DNA of 64,000 bases from WHSW01 sp963846165 (GTDB lineage Bacteria > Actinomycetota > Thermoleophilia > Solirubrobacterales > 70-9), in contig CAWJUU010000008.1 of assembly GCA_963846165.1 (NCBI GenBank), forward strand, positions 248,001-312,000, read 5' to 3'. The notes under the pieces were generated by a model. That model was not told the DNA's origin. It did not search any database and was given only the letters and a program-made list of their open reading frames with translations. Shown in pieces: positions 51,948 to 61,387 of this stretch; positions within the stretch are counted from its first letter, which is position 1; each line of letters opens with the position of its first letter. The position numbers and the translations under genes were made by a program.

Positions 51948-53006
51948 ATGGGCTTCTTCAGCAACCTCACCGGCTTTGGCGGCCGCGACATGGCGGTTGA
52001 CCTCGGAACCGCGAACACGCTCGTCTACGTCCGTGGGCGCGGCATCGTGCTCTCCGAGCCCTCGGTGGTCGCGGTCGACTCGGCGACCGGAGAGGTGCAC
52101 GCCGTCGGCGGCGAGGCGAAGCGGATGCTCGGCCGCACGCCGGGCTCGATCCAGGCGATCCGCCCGCTCAAGGACGGGGTGATCGCCGACTTCGAGATCA
52201 CCGAGGAGATGCTCCGGCACTTCATCCAGCGTGTCCACAAGAGTCGCTTCGCCCACCCGCGGGTGGTGGTCTGCGTTCCCTCGGGTGTCACCGGGGTCGA
52301 GAAGCGCGCGGTCGAGGAGGCGTGTCTGTCGGCGGGCGCCCGCCAGGCCTACCTGATCGAGGAGCCGATGGCGGCGGCGATCGGCGCCGGGCTCCCGGTC
52401 GCCGAGCCGACCGGCTCGATGATCCTCGACATCGGCGGCGGCACCAGCGAGGTCGCGGTGATCTCGCTCGGCGGGATCGTGGTCTCGGAGTCGATCCGGG
52501 TCGGCGGCGACGAGATGGACGAGGCGATCGTCAACCACTGCAAGCACGAGCACAAGCTGCTGATCGGCCAGCAGACCGCGGAGGAGGTCAAGCTCGAAAT
52601 CGGCTCGGCGGCGCCGCTGCCGGAGACGATCCACACCGAGATCCGCGGCCGCGACCTGGTCACCGGGCTGCCAAAGACGATCGTCCTGAGCTCGGACGAG
52701 ATCAGGGTTGCGGTCGAGGAGCCGGTGAGCCAGATCGTCGCAGCGGTCAAGAACACGCTCGACCGCACTCCGCCCGAGCTCGCCGGCGACATCATGGATC
52801 GCGGGATCACCCTCGCCGGCGGCGGTGCGCTGCTCCAGGGCACCGACCAGCGCATGCGCGAGGAGTGTCAGATGCCCTGCCAGCTCACCGACTCGCCGCT
52901 GACCTGTGTCGCGGTCGGGTCAGGGCGCTCGCTGGAGGAGTTCGAGGTGATCCACCGGATGAACCGCAACTCGCACCGCCACCGGCGGGTCGGGGCGACC
53001 GCCTGA
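51948..53006 (+). CDS. mreB: rod shape-determining protein MreB
   Basis: Bacterial actin that positions the elongation machinery. 352 residues. ATPase motifs: AVDLGTANTLVYV (phosphate 1), EEPMAAAIGAGLPV (connect 1), LDIGGGTSEVAVIS (phosphate 2), ITLAGGGALLQGTD (adenosine). ATG 51948 chosen because GFFSNLTGFGGRDMAVDLGT matches the usual N terminus; upstream in-frame sequence is leader. First gene of mreBCD-mrdA-rodA. Presence of this operon implies rod growth by lateral elongation, not only polar growth. Confidence 0.97.
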   Translation: MGFFSNLTGFGGRDMAVDLGTANTLVYVRGRGIVLSEPSVVAVDSATGEVHAVGGEAKRMLGRTPGSIQAIRPLKDGVIADFEITEEMLRHFIQRVHKSRFAHPRVVVCVPSGVTGVEKRAVEEACLSAGARQAYLIEEPMAAAIGAGLPVAEPTGSMILDIGGGTSEVAVISLGGIVVSESIRVGGDEMDEAIVNHCKHEHKLLIGQQTAEEVKLEIGSAAPLPETIHTEIRGRDLVTGLPKTIVLSSDEIRVAVEEPVSQIVAAVKNTLDRTPPELAGDIMDRGITLAGGGALLQGTDQRMREECQMPCQLTDSPLTCVAVGSGRSLEEFEVIHRMNRNSHRHRRVGATA

Positions 53007-53027
53007 GATGGGCTAAGGGGCCTAGGC

Positions 53028-53900
53028 GTGTACCGCAAACAGGTCCGCAGGCGCCGCGCGGTGCTGGTGGCGCTGATCGTGCTCTCGCTGGTCTTGCTCT
53101 CGAGCCATTTCTCGGAGGCCGAGAGCGGTCCGCTGCACACGCTCCAACGCGGCGTCTCGACGGTGCTCTCGCCGCTCGAGGAGGTGGCCGAGCGCGCGCT
53201 CAAGCCCGCCCGCGACCTCGTCAACTGGTTCGACGAGACCTTCGACGCACGCGGCGAGAACGAGCAGCTCCGCGACGAGGTCGCCGACCTGCGCGCCGAG
53301 CTCGCCGAGTCCCAGGGCGCGGTCGAGGACAACCAGCAGCTCGAGAAGCAGCTCGAGATCCGCGGCTCGGTCGCGCTCGGCGGCTTCGAGCCGGTGACCG
53401 CACGCGTGATCGGGAAATCGCCGACCGCCTGGTTCGCGACCGTGACCATCGACCAGGGGACCAGCGCCGGGGTCGAGCGCAACGACGCCGTGGTCAGCGG
53501 CGACGGCCTCGTCGGCCGGGTCAAGGACGCGACCGGCGGCAGTGCCGTGGTCGAGCTGATCACGGATCCCGACAACGCGGTCTCGGCCGAAGTCCTGCCG
53601 AGCGGCGTCAGCGGGGTCGTGATCCCGGTCGCCGGCGATCCCGAGGACCTGCTGCTCGACTTCATCGACGACCAGGACGAGATCGCCGAGAACGACACCC
53701 TGGTCACCGCCGGGTGGTCGGACGGCGTCGTCTCCTCGGCCTACCCGCCCGAGATCCCGATCGGCCGCGTCACGATCATCGACTCGGACGCCGAGGAGGA
53801 GTTCCAGCGCGTCCATGTGACCCCGTTCGCGGATCTGCGCCAGCTCGAGTGGGTCCAGGTGCTGACCGGGGGCGAGGACCGTCCGGGGGTGCCCGGATGA
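53028..53900 (+). CDS. mreC: rod shape-determining protein MreC
   Basis: 290 residues. A membrane helix (VLVALIVLSLVLLSSHF) then a coiled coil (ENEQLRDEVADLRAELAESQ) and the beta-barrel domain with ARVIGKSPTAWFATVTID and GDGLVGRVKDA. It connects MreB to the periplasmic elongation enzymes. The stop overlaps mreD (ATGA). GTG start. Confidence 0.95.
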   Translation: MYRKQVRRRRAVLVALIVLSLVLLSSHFSEAESGPLHTLQRGVSTVLSPLEEVAERALKPARDLVNWFDETFDARGENEQLRDEVADLRAELAESQGAVEDNQQLEKQLEIRGSVALGGFEPVTARVIGKSPTAWFATVTIDQGTSAGVERNDAVVSGDGLVGRVKDATGGSAVVELITDPDNAVSAEVLPSGVSGVVIPVAGDPEDLLLDFIDDQDEIAENDTLVTAGWSDGVVSSAYPPEIPIGRVTIIDSDAEEEFQRVHVTPFADLRQLEWVQVLTGGEDRPGVPG

Positions 53901-54562
53901 TCGTCACCAGGCGGATCGGCGTGCGGATCGGGCTGGTCGTGCTGCTCACCGTGATCCTGCAGGTCTCCTTCTTCTCCTACCTCTCGTTCGCCGGCACGAC
54001 CCCATACCTCGTCCCCGTCGTCGTCGTCGCGCTCGGGCTGCTCGGCGGGGGCGTGGTCGGCGCCGTCTCCGGTTTCGTCGCCGGCCTGCTGCTCGACTCG
54101 CTCCTGCTGCAGACGCTCGGGGTCTCGTCGCTCGTGCTGCTATCGATCGGCTATCTGGCGGGCCGCTACCGCGAGAGCTTCGAGATCACGAGCTGGTACG
54201 TGCCGCCGCTGCTCACCGGCGGTTTCACCCTGCTCGCCGCGGCCGGCTTCGCGGCCGTGCAGCTGATGCTCGGCGTCGACGTCGACGTCAGCCTGCTGGT
54301 CGTTCGCGAGATCGTCGTCCAGGGCCTGCTCGCGGTGCTGCTCGCGCTCGGCGTCTACCCGCTCGTGCGCCGCATCCTCGCCCCGGGGCTGATCGACTAC
54401 GCGCCCTCGCGGCGCCTGTTGATCCCCGGCCTGCGCCGCCGGCACGGGCGGCGCAAGCCGTCGCGCCACAGCGCCACGGTGGCGTCCGGTGGCCACGGGC
54501 GCCGCCGCGTCCGCGGCCGCCACCCGCGCAGCCGTCGGCCGCTGACGAGAGGGGCGCGCTGA
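53897..54562 (+). CDS. mreD: rod shape-determining protein MreD
   Basis: 221 residues with five to six membrane helices (IGLVVLLTVILQVSFFSYLS, PVVVVALGLLGGGVVGAVSG, LTGGFTLLAAAGFAAVQLML). The last ~50 residues are Arg/His-rich, unlike typical MreD. It overlaps mreC (ATGA) and the stop overlaps the mrdA ATG (TGATG). Confidence 0.93.
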   Translation: MIVTRRIGVRIGLVVLLTVILQVSFFSYLSFAGTTPYLVPVVVVALGLLGGGVVGAVSGFVAGLLLDSLLLQTLGVSSLVLLSIGYLAGRYRESFEITSWYVPPLLTGGFTLLAAAGFAAVQLMLGVDVDVSLLVVREIVVQGLLAVLLALGVYPLVRRILAPGLIDYAPSRRLLIPGLRRRHGRRKPSRHSATVASGGHGRRRVRGRHPRSRRPLTRGAR

Positions 54563-56528
54563 TGTACGGGCGCGGTGGAGATTGGCGCGGGTCCGCCGCA
54601 GCCGGCCCAGCTGGCGCTTCGGGTGGCGGTCCTGGGGGGCTTCGCGCTGGTCATCTTCGCGATCGTCTTCCTGCGCCTTTGGTACCTCCAGGTTCTCTCG
54701 GGCGACAGCTATCGCGCCGAGGCCCAGAACAACCAGGTGCGCGAGCTCACGGTCCAGGCCCCGCGCGGCGAGATCCTCGACCGCGACGGCCGCCCCTTGG
54801 TCCAGAACCGGACCGCGCTCGAGCTCCAGGTCAAGCCGACCGAGCTGCCCCGCAGCCGCGAGCGGCGCGAGCGCCTGTTCGAGCGCCTGGGCGGCGTCGC
54901 CAAGCTCTCGCCGGAGCAGATCCGCAGCCGGATCCGCGCCGAGGACAAGATCTGCCCGGCCTGCCCCGCGACGCTCCGCCGTGACGTGCCATACACGATG
55001 GTCTACTACCTGCGCGAGAACCAGGCGCGCTTTGACGGGGTCAGCGTCGAGCGCGTCTACGTCCGCCGCTATCCGCAGAGCACGCTGGCGGCGCACCTGC
55101 TCGGCTACGTGCGCGAGGTCTCGCCCGAGGAGCTCGAGGACCCGCGCTACGAGAGCCTCGAGCCCGGCGACTACGTCGGCAAGGAGGGGGTCGAGTACAC
55201 CTACGACTCGCTGTTGCGTGGCGTCAACGGGGCCAGCCGCGTGCAGGTCGACGCCTCGGGGACACCGACGGGCGGCCGCCTCGATCTGCGCGAGCCGCAG
55301 ACCGGCAACGACCTCGTGCTCTCGATCGACTCCGCGGTGCAGGCTGCCGGCGAGGCGGCGATCGGACAGTTCGCACTCCCGGCCGGGTTCGTCGCGATGA
55401 AGATCAACAACGGCGAGATCGTCGGCATGGGCTCGGCCCCGACCTATGACCCGTCGGTGTTCGCACAGCCGCGCGTTCCGCCGGCAACCGCCCGGGCGAT
55501 CTTCGGCGACCCAGACGACCCGCTGAGCACCCTTGCGGCCCCGGCGATCAACCGCGCCGCGGCGGGCGCCTATCCGACCGGCTCGACCTTCAAGCCGATC
55601 ACCGCACTTGCGGCGCTCGATTCCGGCGCTCTCGAGCTCGGCGAGACGATCGACGACGGCGGCTCGGTCGAATACGGCGGAGTCGAGTTCCAAGAACGCC
55701 GGCAGGGTCGCCCACGGCACGGTCGACCTGCGGCGGGCGCTCCAGGTCTCCTCCGACGTCTTCTTCTACATCATGGGCGCGAGGACCGATGTGCAGCAGG
55801 GCGACGGCGGCGCTCTCCAGGACTGGGCCGACCGCCTCGGCTTCGGCCAGCCGACCGGCCTTGACATCGCCGGCGAAGCGGCCGGGAACGTTCCCACGCC
55901 CCAGGAGCGCAACGAGAACTTCGAGAAGAACACCGATCCGGAGTCGGCATCAGGTGAGCGCGTCGACATCACCAAGGGCGAGGTCACCGACCGCCCGTGG
56001 TCGATCGGCGACAACGTCAACTTCGCGGTTGGCCAGGGCGACCTGCTGGCAAATCCGCTGCAGCTCGCGGTCGCCTACGCGGCGATCGCCAATGGCGGCA
56101 GGATCGTGCGTCCGCACGTCGGGCTCGAGATCGACGATCCCCAGGGTCGGACGATCCAGGAGATCGAGCCGGCGCCGAGGCGGCAGGTCGAGATCGACCC
56201 GACCTGGCAGCGGACGATCCTCGAGGGCCTCCACGATGCCGCGATGGCGCCGGGCGGGACCTCGTACAAGGTCTTCGGCGGCTATCCGGTCGAGATCGCC
56301 GGCAAGACAGGCACCGCCGAGACGAACATCCCCGGCGTCGACCAGTCGTGGTACGTGGCGGTCGTCCCATACGACGACCCCAAGTACGTCGTCGCGACCA
56401 CGGTCGAGCGCGGCGGCTTCGGCGCCGACGCGGCCGCGCCCGCGACGCTGGAGATCCTCAACGAGCTGCTTCAAGTCAACTCGGCGAAGATCGAGAGCGT
56501 TGAATCCGACGTCGCGGCGGTCGAATGA
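54562..56528 (+). CDS. mrdA: penicillin-binding protein 2, transpeptidase (frameshifted)
   Basis: Elongation-specific DD-transpeptidase working with RodA. Membrane helix LRVAVLGGFALVIFAIVFLR, dimerisation domain (PRGEILDRDGRPLVQNRTAL), catalytic SxxK as GSTFKPITAL, SSD (for SxN) in VSSDVFFYI and KTGT in AGKTGTAET. The frame breaks at ~55690 (extra base in TTCCAAG; KNAGRVAHGTVDLRRALQVS resumes). The coupled ATG at 54562 is out of frame with the body, while GTG 54575 is in frame, so a second indel near the N terminus is likely. Assembly error is the simplest explanation. Confidence 0.93.
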
Positions 56529-57718
56529 TGGAAGCGTTTCCGCGCCCACGCCCGTTCGAGCAGCCGCGAGCGACGATCCTCGAGCGCACAGGATTCCAGA
56601 ACCTCGATCCGATGCTGCTGGTCGCCGGCCTCGCGGTGATCGCGTTCAGCATCTACACGCTCGGGGTTGCGACCAGCGAGGACGTGCCCGGCAACCCCTA
56701 CTACTACGTCGTCCGCCAGTCGATCTACGCGGTCGTCGGGATCGCCCTGATGCTCGCCGTCGCCCGGGTCGACTACTCGCGCTTTCGCGAGCTGCGGGTG
56801 GGGATCTACACCGCGATGGTCGCCTCGATCCTGCTCGTCTTCGTCTTCGCCGAGGCGACCCGCGGCTCGCACCGCTGGATCGAGCTCCCGTTCTTCACCT
56901 TCCAGCCCTCCGAGCTGGGCAAGGTTCTGCTCTTGGTCTCGCTCTCGGCCTTCGCCCTCGATCGCGCCCGCCGCAGCTCGGAGCTGCGGCGGACGATGCG
57001 GATTCTCGCCCTCGGGCTGTTCCCGGCGGCGCTCGTTTTCTTGCAGCCCGACCTCGGCACCGCGTTCGTCTACGGCGTGGTCACGCTCTCGGTGCTCTAC
57101 ATTTCAGGGGTCCGCTGGACTCACTTCGCCGCCCTGGGCGCACTCGCGGCCATCGCGGTGACGGTCGTGCTGGTGATCGCGCCCGCTGTGGGCGCACCGG
57201 TGCTCGCCGACTACCAGCAGGAGCGCCTGACCGCCTTCCTGCACCCGTCGGACGACCCGGCTGATTCCAGCTATCAGATCAACCAGGCGCTGATCGCCGT
57301 AGGCTCAGGGGGCAAGACGGGACGCGGCGATGACGCTACACAGACAACAGAGGGCTTCCTTCCGGAGCGCCACACCGACTTCATTTTCGCTGTCGTTGGC
57401 GAGCGCTTCGGCTTCGTTGGAGCCGCTTTCCTACTCTCTCTATACGCCCTGCTCATCTGGAGGGCGCTGCGCATAATGACTCTCTCGAAGAACTTGTACG
57501 GCAGCATGATCGCGGGCGGAATCGCCGCGATGCTGATGTTCCATGTCTTCGTCAACGTCGGCATGAATCTGGGAATCATGCCCATCACCGGCATCCCCTT
57601 GCCGCTGATGAGCTCCGGCGGGTCGTCCGTGATCGTCACCTTCCTGGCGCTCGGGCTCCTGCAGAGCATCTACGTCCAGGCGCAGCTCACCTCGAAGCGG
57701 GGCTTCCAACCGCTTTGA
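56525..57718 (+). CDS. rodA: RodA/FtsW SEDS glycosyltransferase
   Basis: Peptidoglycan polymerase of the elongasome. 397 residues, ten predicted helices. SEDS hallmarks: GSHRWIELPFFTFQPSELGK, QPDLGTAFVYGVVTLSVLYI, TDFIFAVVGERFGFVGAAFL and GIMPITGIPLPLMSSGGSS. The ATG overlaps the mrdA stop (ATGATG/TGA). The 3' end carries GAGGTGA, the Shine-Dalgarno of the next gene, overlapping its own stop. Confidence 0.96.
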   Translation: MMEAFPRPRPFEQPRATILERTGFQNLDPMLLVAGLAVIAFSIYTLGVATSEDVPGNPYYYVVRQSIYAVVGIALMLAVARVDYSRFRELRVGIYTAMVASILLVFVFAEATRGSHRWIELPFFTFQPSELGKVLLLVSLSAFALDRARRSSELRRTMRILALGLFPAALVFLQPDLGTAFVYGVVTLSVLYISGVRWTHFAALGALAAIAVTVVLVIAPAVGAPVLADYQQERLTAFLHPSDDPADSSYQINQALIAVGSGGKTGRGDDATQTTEGFLPERHTDFIFAVVGERFGFVGAAFLLSLYALLIWRALRIMTLSKNLYGSMIAGGIAAMLMFHVFVNVGMNLGIMPITGIPLPLMSSGGSSVIVTFLALGLLQSIYVQAQLTSKRGFQPL

Positions 57719-57728
57719 GGTGATCTAA

Positions 57729-59630
57729 CTGAAGAAGAGAATTCTCGTCTCCGTTGACGCGGGTGAGACCCGCGTTGCGGTACTCGAAGGCAAGGGCACA
57801 GCCCGAAAGGACGGTCGTCAACAGGAGGGCCGTGCCGCCACTGACCGTCGCGGCAGCGGAGGCGAAGCCGAGCAGCCGCGGCGCAATGGTTCGATGAAGG
57901 TCGCCGAGCTGTACGTCGAACGGCGTGGCTCGCGCTCGATCGTCGGCAACATCTACAAGGGCGTGGTCGACAACGTGCTGCCCGGGATGGAGGCGGCGTT
58001 CGTCGACATCGGCCTGGAGCGAAACGGCTTCCTGCACGTCGACGAGATCGTGCTCCCCGACGGGCAGAAGGTCCCGCGGCGCGGCCACGGCCGCGGGCGG
58101 CGGATCGACGAGCTGATCAAGCCGAAGCAGGAGGTCCTGGTCCAAGTCGTCAAGGACCCGCTGAAGACCAAGGGCGCGCGCCTGTCGATGCAGCTCTCGA
58201 TCGCCGGCCGCTACCTCGTCTACATGCCCAGCGGCGCCGGCGTCGGTGCCTCGCGACGGCTCCCCGACGCCGAACGTGATCGCCAGCGCAAGCTGTTGCA
58301 GAAGCTGCACACGGGCGAAGGCGGTGTGATCGTCCGCACCGCGGCGCAGGGAGCGCGCAAGGCCGACTTCGAGCGCGACCTCGACTACCTGCGAAAGCTC
58401 CACGAGGTGATGGAGCGCCGGGCGAAGGAGGTCAAGGCCCCCGACCTCGTCTTCCAGGAGGCAGACCTCTCGATCCGTGTCCTGCGCGACGTGCTCACCA
58501 AGGAGTTCGACAGCGCGGTCATCGACGACACCAAGCAGCACCAGCGGGTGACCAGCTTTTTCCAGCGCACGGCGCCGGAGCTGGTCGAGTTCGTCGAGCT
58601 CTACGAGAAGCCGCAGCCGCTGCTCGAGGCGGAGGGGGTCGAGGAGGCGTTCCGGCAGGTGCTCTCGCGCCGCGCCGACCTGCCCTCGGGCGGCTACATG
58701 ATGATCGACTACGCCGAGGCGCTGACCGTGATCGACGTCAACACCGGCAGCTTCACCGGCCGTGGCAGGGGGCGGCTCGAGGACACGATCACGAAGGTCA
58801 ACGTCGAGGCGGCCGACGAGGTCGTGCGCCAGCTTCGGCTTCGCGACATCGGCGGGATCATCGTCATCGACTTCATCGACATGGCGAAGGCCAAGAATCG
58901 CGACCAGGTGCTGAAGACCCTGCGCAAGGCGCTGGACGCGGACAAGACCAAGTCCTACGTGATGGAGGTCTCGCCACTGGGTCTGGTCGAGATGACGCGG
59001 CAGAACGTGACCGACGGGGTCCGGGAGATCCTGACGACGACCTGCCCGACCTGCGAGGGCGAGGGCGTGGTGCCCTCCGAGGAGACGATGGCGATCGACG
59101 TGATTCGCCGCCTCCGAGTACTCGCCGCCGAGGAGCCCGAGCCCGAGGCGTTCCTGGTCCGGGTCAACCCGCACGTCGCGGCCGAGCTCGTCGCCGAGGG
59201 CAGCGGGCTCGCCGAGCTCGAGGCAGAGACCGGCAAGCACTTCCACTTCGAGGGCGGAGAGGCGCTTGCGATCGACACATACGAGGTCGTGGACCGGGGC
59301 ACCCGCGCCGAGATCGAGGAGCGGGCGCTGCCGTTCCGCGTCGGCGAGGAGGTGCTGGTGACGATCGAGGAACCGCACATGTACGACGCCGACGACGCGA
59401 TCGCGAGGGTCGACTCGTACATCGTCAGCGTCGGTGGAGGCGGCGGTCACATCGGCGAGCGGCGCCTGGTGCGGATCGACAGCGTCGCCCGTTCTGCGGC
59501 GACCGCCTCGCTGCTCGACGCGAATGGGGAGAAGCTAGAATCACCGCCCTCTGGACGGCGCCGAGGCCGCCGCGGCGGCAGGCGCCGTAGTCGTGCCGGG
59601 GGCGGAAACGGCTCCGGCGAGGACGGATGA
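57729..59630 (+). CDS. rng: ribonuclease E/G
   Basis: Endoribonuclease for rRNA maturation and mRNA decay. Catalytic domain: KKRILVSVDAGETRVAVLEG, VAELYVERRGSRSIVGNIYK, AFVDIGLERNGFLHVDE (S1), YAEALTVIDVNTGSFTGR and GGIIVIDFIDMAK with the metal-binding aspartates, and the zinc-link CPTCEGEG. Conserved sequence extends upstream of ATG 57894 to the family N terminus at 57729, where the codon is CTG, preceded by a strong GAGGTGA 5 nt away; I take CTG as the start. A ~30-residue charged insert (ARKDGRQQEGRAATDRRGSG) separates the first two strands. The C-terminal tail is Arg/Gly-rich. 634 residues. Confidence 0.9.
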   Translation: MKKRILVSVDAGETRVAVLEGKGTARKDGRQQEGRAATDRRGSGGEAEQPRRNGSMKVAELYVERRGSRSIVGNIYKGVVDNVLPGMEAAFVDIGLERNGFLHVDEIVLPDGQKVPRRGHGRGRRIDELIKPKQEVLVQVVKDPLKTKGARLSMQLSIAGRYLVYMPSGAGVGASRRLPDAERDRQRKLLQKLHTGEGGVIVRTAAQGARKADFERDLDYLRKLHEVMERRAKEVKAPDLVFQEADLSIRVLRDVLTKEFDSAVIDDTKQHQRVTSFFQRTAPELVEFVELYEKPQPLLEAEGVEEAFRQVLSRRADLPSGGYMMIDYAEALTVIDVNTGSFTGRGRGRLEDTITKVNVEAADEVVRQLRLRDIGGIIVIDFIDMAKAKNRDQVLKTLRKALDADKTKSYVMEVSPLGLVEMTRQNVTDGVREILTTTCPTCEGEGVVPSEETMAIDVIRRLRVLAAEEPEPEAFLVRVNPHVAAELVAEGSGLAELEAETGKHFHFEGGEALAIDTYEVVDRGTRAEIEERALPFRVGEEVLVTIEEPHMYDADDAIARVDSYIVSVGGGGGHIGERRLVRIDSVARSAATASLLDANGEKLESPPSGRRRGRRGGRRRSRAGGGNGSGEDG

Positions 59631-59634
59631 ATCG

Positions 59635-60237
59635 ATGGCCGAAACCTATGCGATAGTCGAAAGCGGCGGGAAGCAGTACCGCGCCGAGAAGGGCACGACC
59701 CTGGTCGTCGACCGGCTGACGGCCGACGAGGGGTCGAAGGTGATCCTGCGCCCGCTGATGTTCCGCACCGATGGCGACATCGTGCTCGAGGCCGAGAAGC
59801 TCGACAAGGTCAAGGTCGAGGCCACGGTCACCGGCCATGAGCGCGGCGAGAAGATCCGCGTGTTCAAGTACAAGGCGAAGAAGGGCTATCGCAAGCGCGC
59901 AGGACATCGCTCCGAGCTGACCAGGCTCGAGGTCACCGAGGTCAAGCTGCTGGCACGCAGGCCTGCGGCGAAGGCGGCCGCGAAGCCCGAGGCGGCCGCG
60001 CAGAGGGACGAGTCAAGTAGGAAGCAGGCCGGGGCGGAGGCCGAGGCGGTGGAGAAGAAGCCCGCTGCGCCGAAGAAGCCGGCGACCGCCAAGAAGCCGG
60101 CGGCGAAGAAGCCGGCGGCGAAGAAGCCTGCAACGACCCGCAAGCCGGCGGCGAAGAAGCCTGCAACGACCCGCAAGCCGGCGGCGAAGAAGCCCGCGGC
60201 GCGCAAGACTTCAACCCAGGCTAAGAAGGACAGCTAG
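59635..60237 (+). CDS. rplU: 50S ribosomal protein L21 with long basic tail
   Basis: Residues 1-103 are L21: MAETYAIVESGGKQYRAEKG, VILRPLMF and KYKAKKGYRKRAGHRSELTR. The remaining ~97 residues form an Ala/Lys/Pro-rich tail (KKPAAKKPATTRKPAAKK) that resembles histone-H1-like proteins. The tail contains tandem 33-bp repeats at 60109-60141 and 60142-60174. Starts 5 nt after the rng stop. L21 normally has ~103 residues, so the tail is nearly as long as the core. Confidence 0.95.
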   Translation: MAETYAIVESGGKQYRAEKGTTLVVDRLTADEGSKVILRPLMFRTDGDIVLEAEKLDKVKVEATVTGHERGEKIRVFKYKAKKGYRKRAGHRSELTRLEVTEVKLLARRPAAKAAAKPEAAAQRDESSRKQAGAEAEAVEKKPAAPKKPATAKKPAAKKPAAKKPATTRKPAAKKPATTRKPAAKKPAARKTSTQAKKDS

Positions 60238-60240
60238 GAA

Positions 60241-60495
60241 ATGGCACACAAGAAGGGACTGGGCTCGAGCCGCAACGGCCGCGATTCGAACCCGAAGATG
60301 CTCGGCGTCAAGGTCTTCGCCGGCCAGAAGGTCGGCGGCGGGGAGATCATCGTGCGCCAGCGCGGCACGCGCTTCCGCGCCGGCGAAGGGGCCGGCCTCG
60401 GCCGCGACCACACGATCTTCGCCACCCGCGCGGGCACGGTCGAGTTCAAATCCGGCCACCGCGGCCGCACCGTCTCCGTCGTCGGCGACGAGTAG
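60241..60495 (+). CDS. rpmA: 50S ribosomal protein L27
   Basis: 84 residues. AHKKGLGSSRNGRDSNPKML at the N terminus and GEIIVRQRGTRFRAGEGAGL, DHTIFATRAGTVEFK. L27 sits at the peptidyl-transferase centre. Follows rplU by 3 nt; obg, usually next, is 3.2 kb away. Confidence 0.97.
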   Translation: MAHKKGLGSSRNGRDSNPKMLGVKVFAGQKVGGGEIIVRQRGTRFRAGEGAGLGRDHTIFATRAGTVEFKSGHRGRTVSVVGDE

Positions 60496-60505
60496 CACTG
60501 CTCAA

Positions 60506-60542
60506 CGACGAGTTGTTCTCGCATACCGAGAACAACTCGTCG
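60506..60542. terminator. perfect palindromic hairpin after rpmA
   Basis: CGACGAGTTGTTCTCG, loop CATAC, CGAGAACAACTCGTCG: a perfect 16-bp stem lying between rpmA and the convergent AbiEi/DUF559 gene. No T-tract. A 33-bp section (60512-60544) is repeated at 61375-61407 with one mismatch. Confidence 0.8.
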
Positions 60543-60550
60543 AGATGCGG

Positions 60551-61387
60551 TCAGCGGGACAGGCGGGCGCGCACCAAGGCCATCACCTCGTCGGGCCGGT
60601 CGATGACCATGCGGTGAGTGAAGCGCAATACCTCGTAACCGAGCGCGACGAGACGGTTGTCGCGTTCGCGGTCGTCCTCGAACGCGGCCAAGCCACGGTG
60701 CGAGCCATAGCCGTCGGTCTCGACCACGAGCCGCTGCGTCCGCCAGAGGAAGTCGACGAGGTAGAGGCCGAGCGGCGCGTTCACCTCCGGAAGCGGGAGG
60801 TGGCGCTTGCGACAGAGGTACAGGAAGGTTGCCTCGAGCTCACTGGCGGTTCGATCCGAAGCCCTCCACAGATCGTCGATCGGAAGTCTCAGGTGCTCGC
60901 CTTGACGGAGGGCCTTACGGTGCTCGCCAGGCGATACCACGCGACGCAGGTCGATCAGCGTGCGGGTCGGGCGGGTCACCGGAATGTTCGCGCGGAGAGT
61001 GGTCAACGCGCCAGTCAACGAGGGGCACCTGTGGATGCGGATCCCTTTGCGTGAGGCGCGCCCGCCGGCGACCGGCACGCTCACATGTGCGGGCCCCTCG
61101 ACCAATTCGAGCATGCCCCAGAGCTCGGCTGCGCTCCGGTGGCTGAGGGCCGCCCCGTCGCCGACCGCCAAAGTCGCCGCCTTCCATCGCCCCCACCTGC
61201 TCAGTCCGGCGTGGCCGACGGCATAGAGACCACGATGAAGTCGAAATAGGCGTCCGGCAGCCACGCGCCGAGCGATCCCACTCTTGTCGATCCCGGCTGT
61301 GTAGAGCTGTGTAACGGTCACGACGCCGTGTTGACGCGCCGCGACCCGAGCGATTGCCGAGTCCGGATTGAGGCGTTGTTCTCGCAT
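60551..61387 (-). CDS. AbiEi-type HTH + DUF559 (Vsr-like) endonuclease protein
   Basis: 278 residues. N-terminal ~100 residues: IARVAARQHGVVTVTQLYTA, GIARRVAAGRLFRLHRGLYA, the AbiEi_4/type-IV antitoxin winged helix. C-terminal DUF559 (PD-(D/E)XK, Vsr-like): LYLVDFLWRTQRLVVETDGY, SHRGLAAFEDDRERDNRLVA and LGYEVLRFTHRMV, with plausible catalytic D, E and the DR...RD motif. Such fusions are frequent in Solirubrobacterales and lack a partner toxin. Function is unknown; nuclease activity is inference. The ATG lies in the loop of the second palindrome copy. Stands between rpmA and obg. Confidence 0.85.
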   Translation of the reverse strand: MREQRLNPDSAIARVAARQHGVVTVTQLYTAGIDKSGIARRVAAGRLFRLHRGLYAVGHAGLSRWGRWKAATLAVGDGAALSHRSAAELWGMLELVEGPAHVSVPVAGGRASRKGIRIHRCPSLTGALTTLRANIPVTRPTRTLIDLRRVVSPGEHRKALRQGEHLRLPIDDLWRASDRTASELEATFLYLCRKRHLPLPEVNAPLGLYLVDFLWRTQRLVVETDGYGSHRGLAAFEDDRERDNRLVALGYEVLRFTHRMVIDRPDEVMALVRARLSR

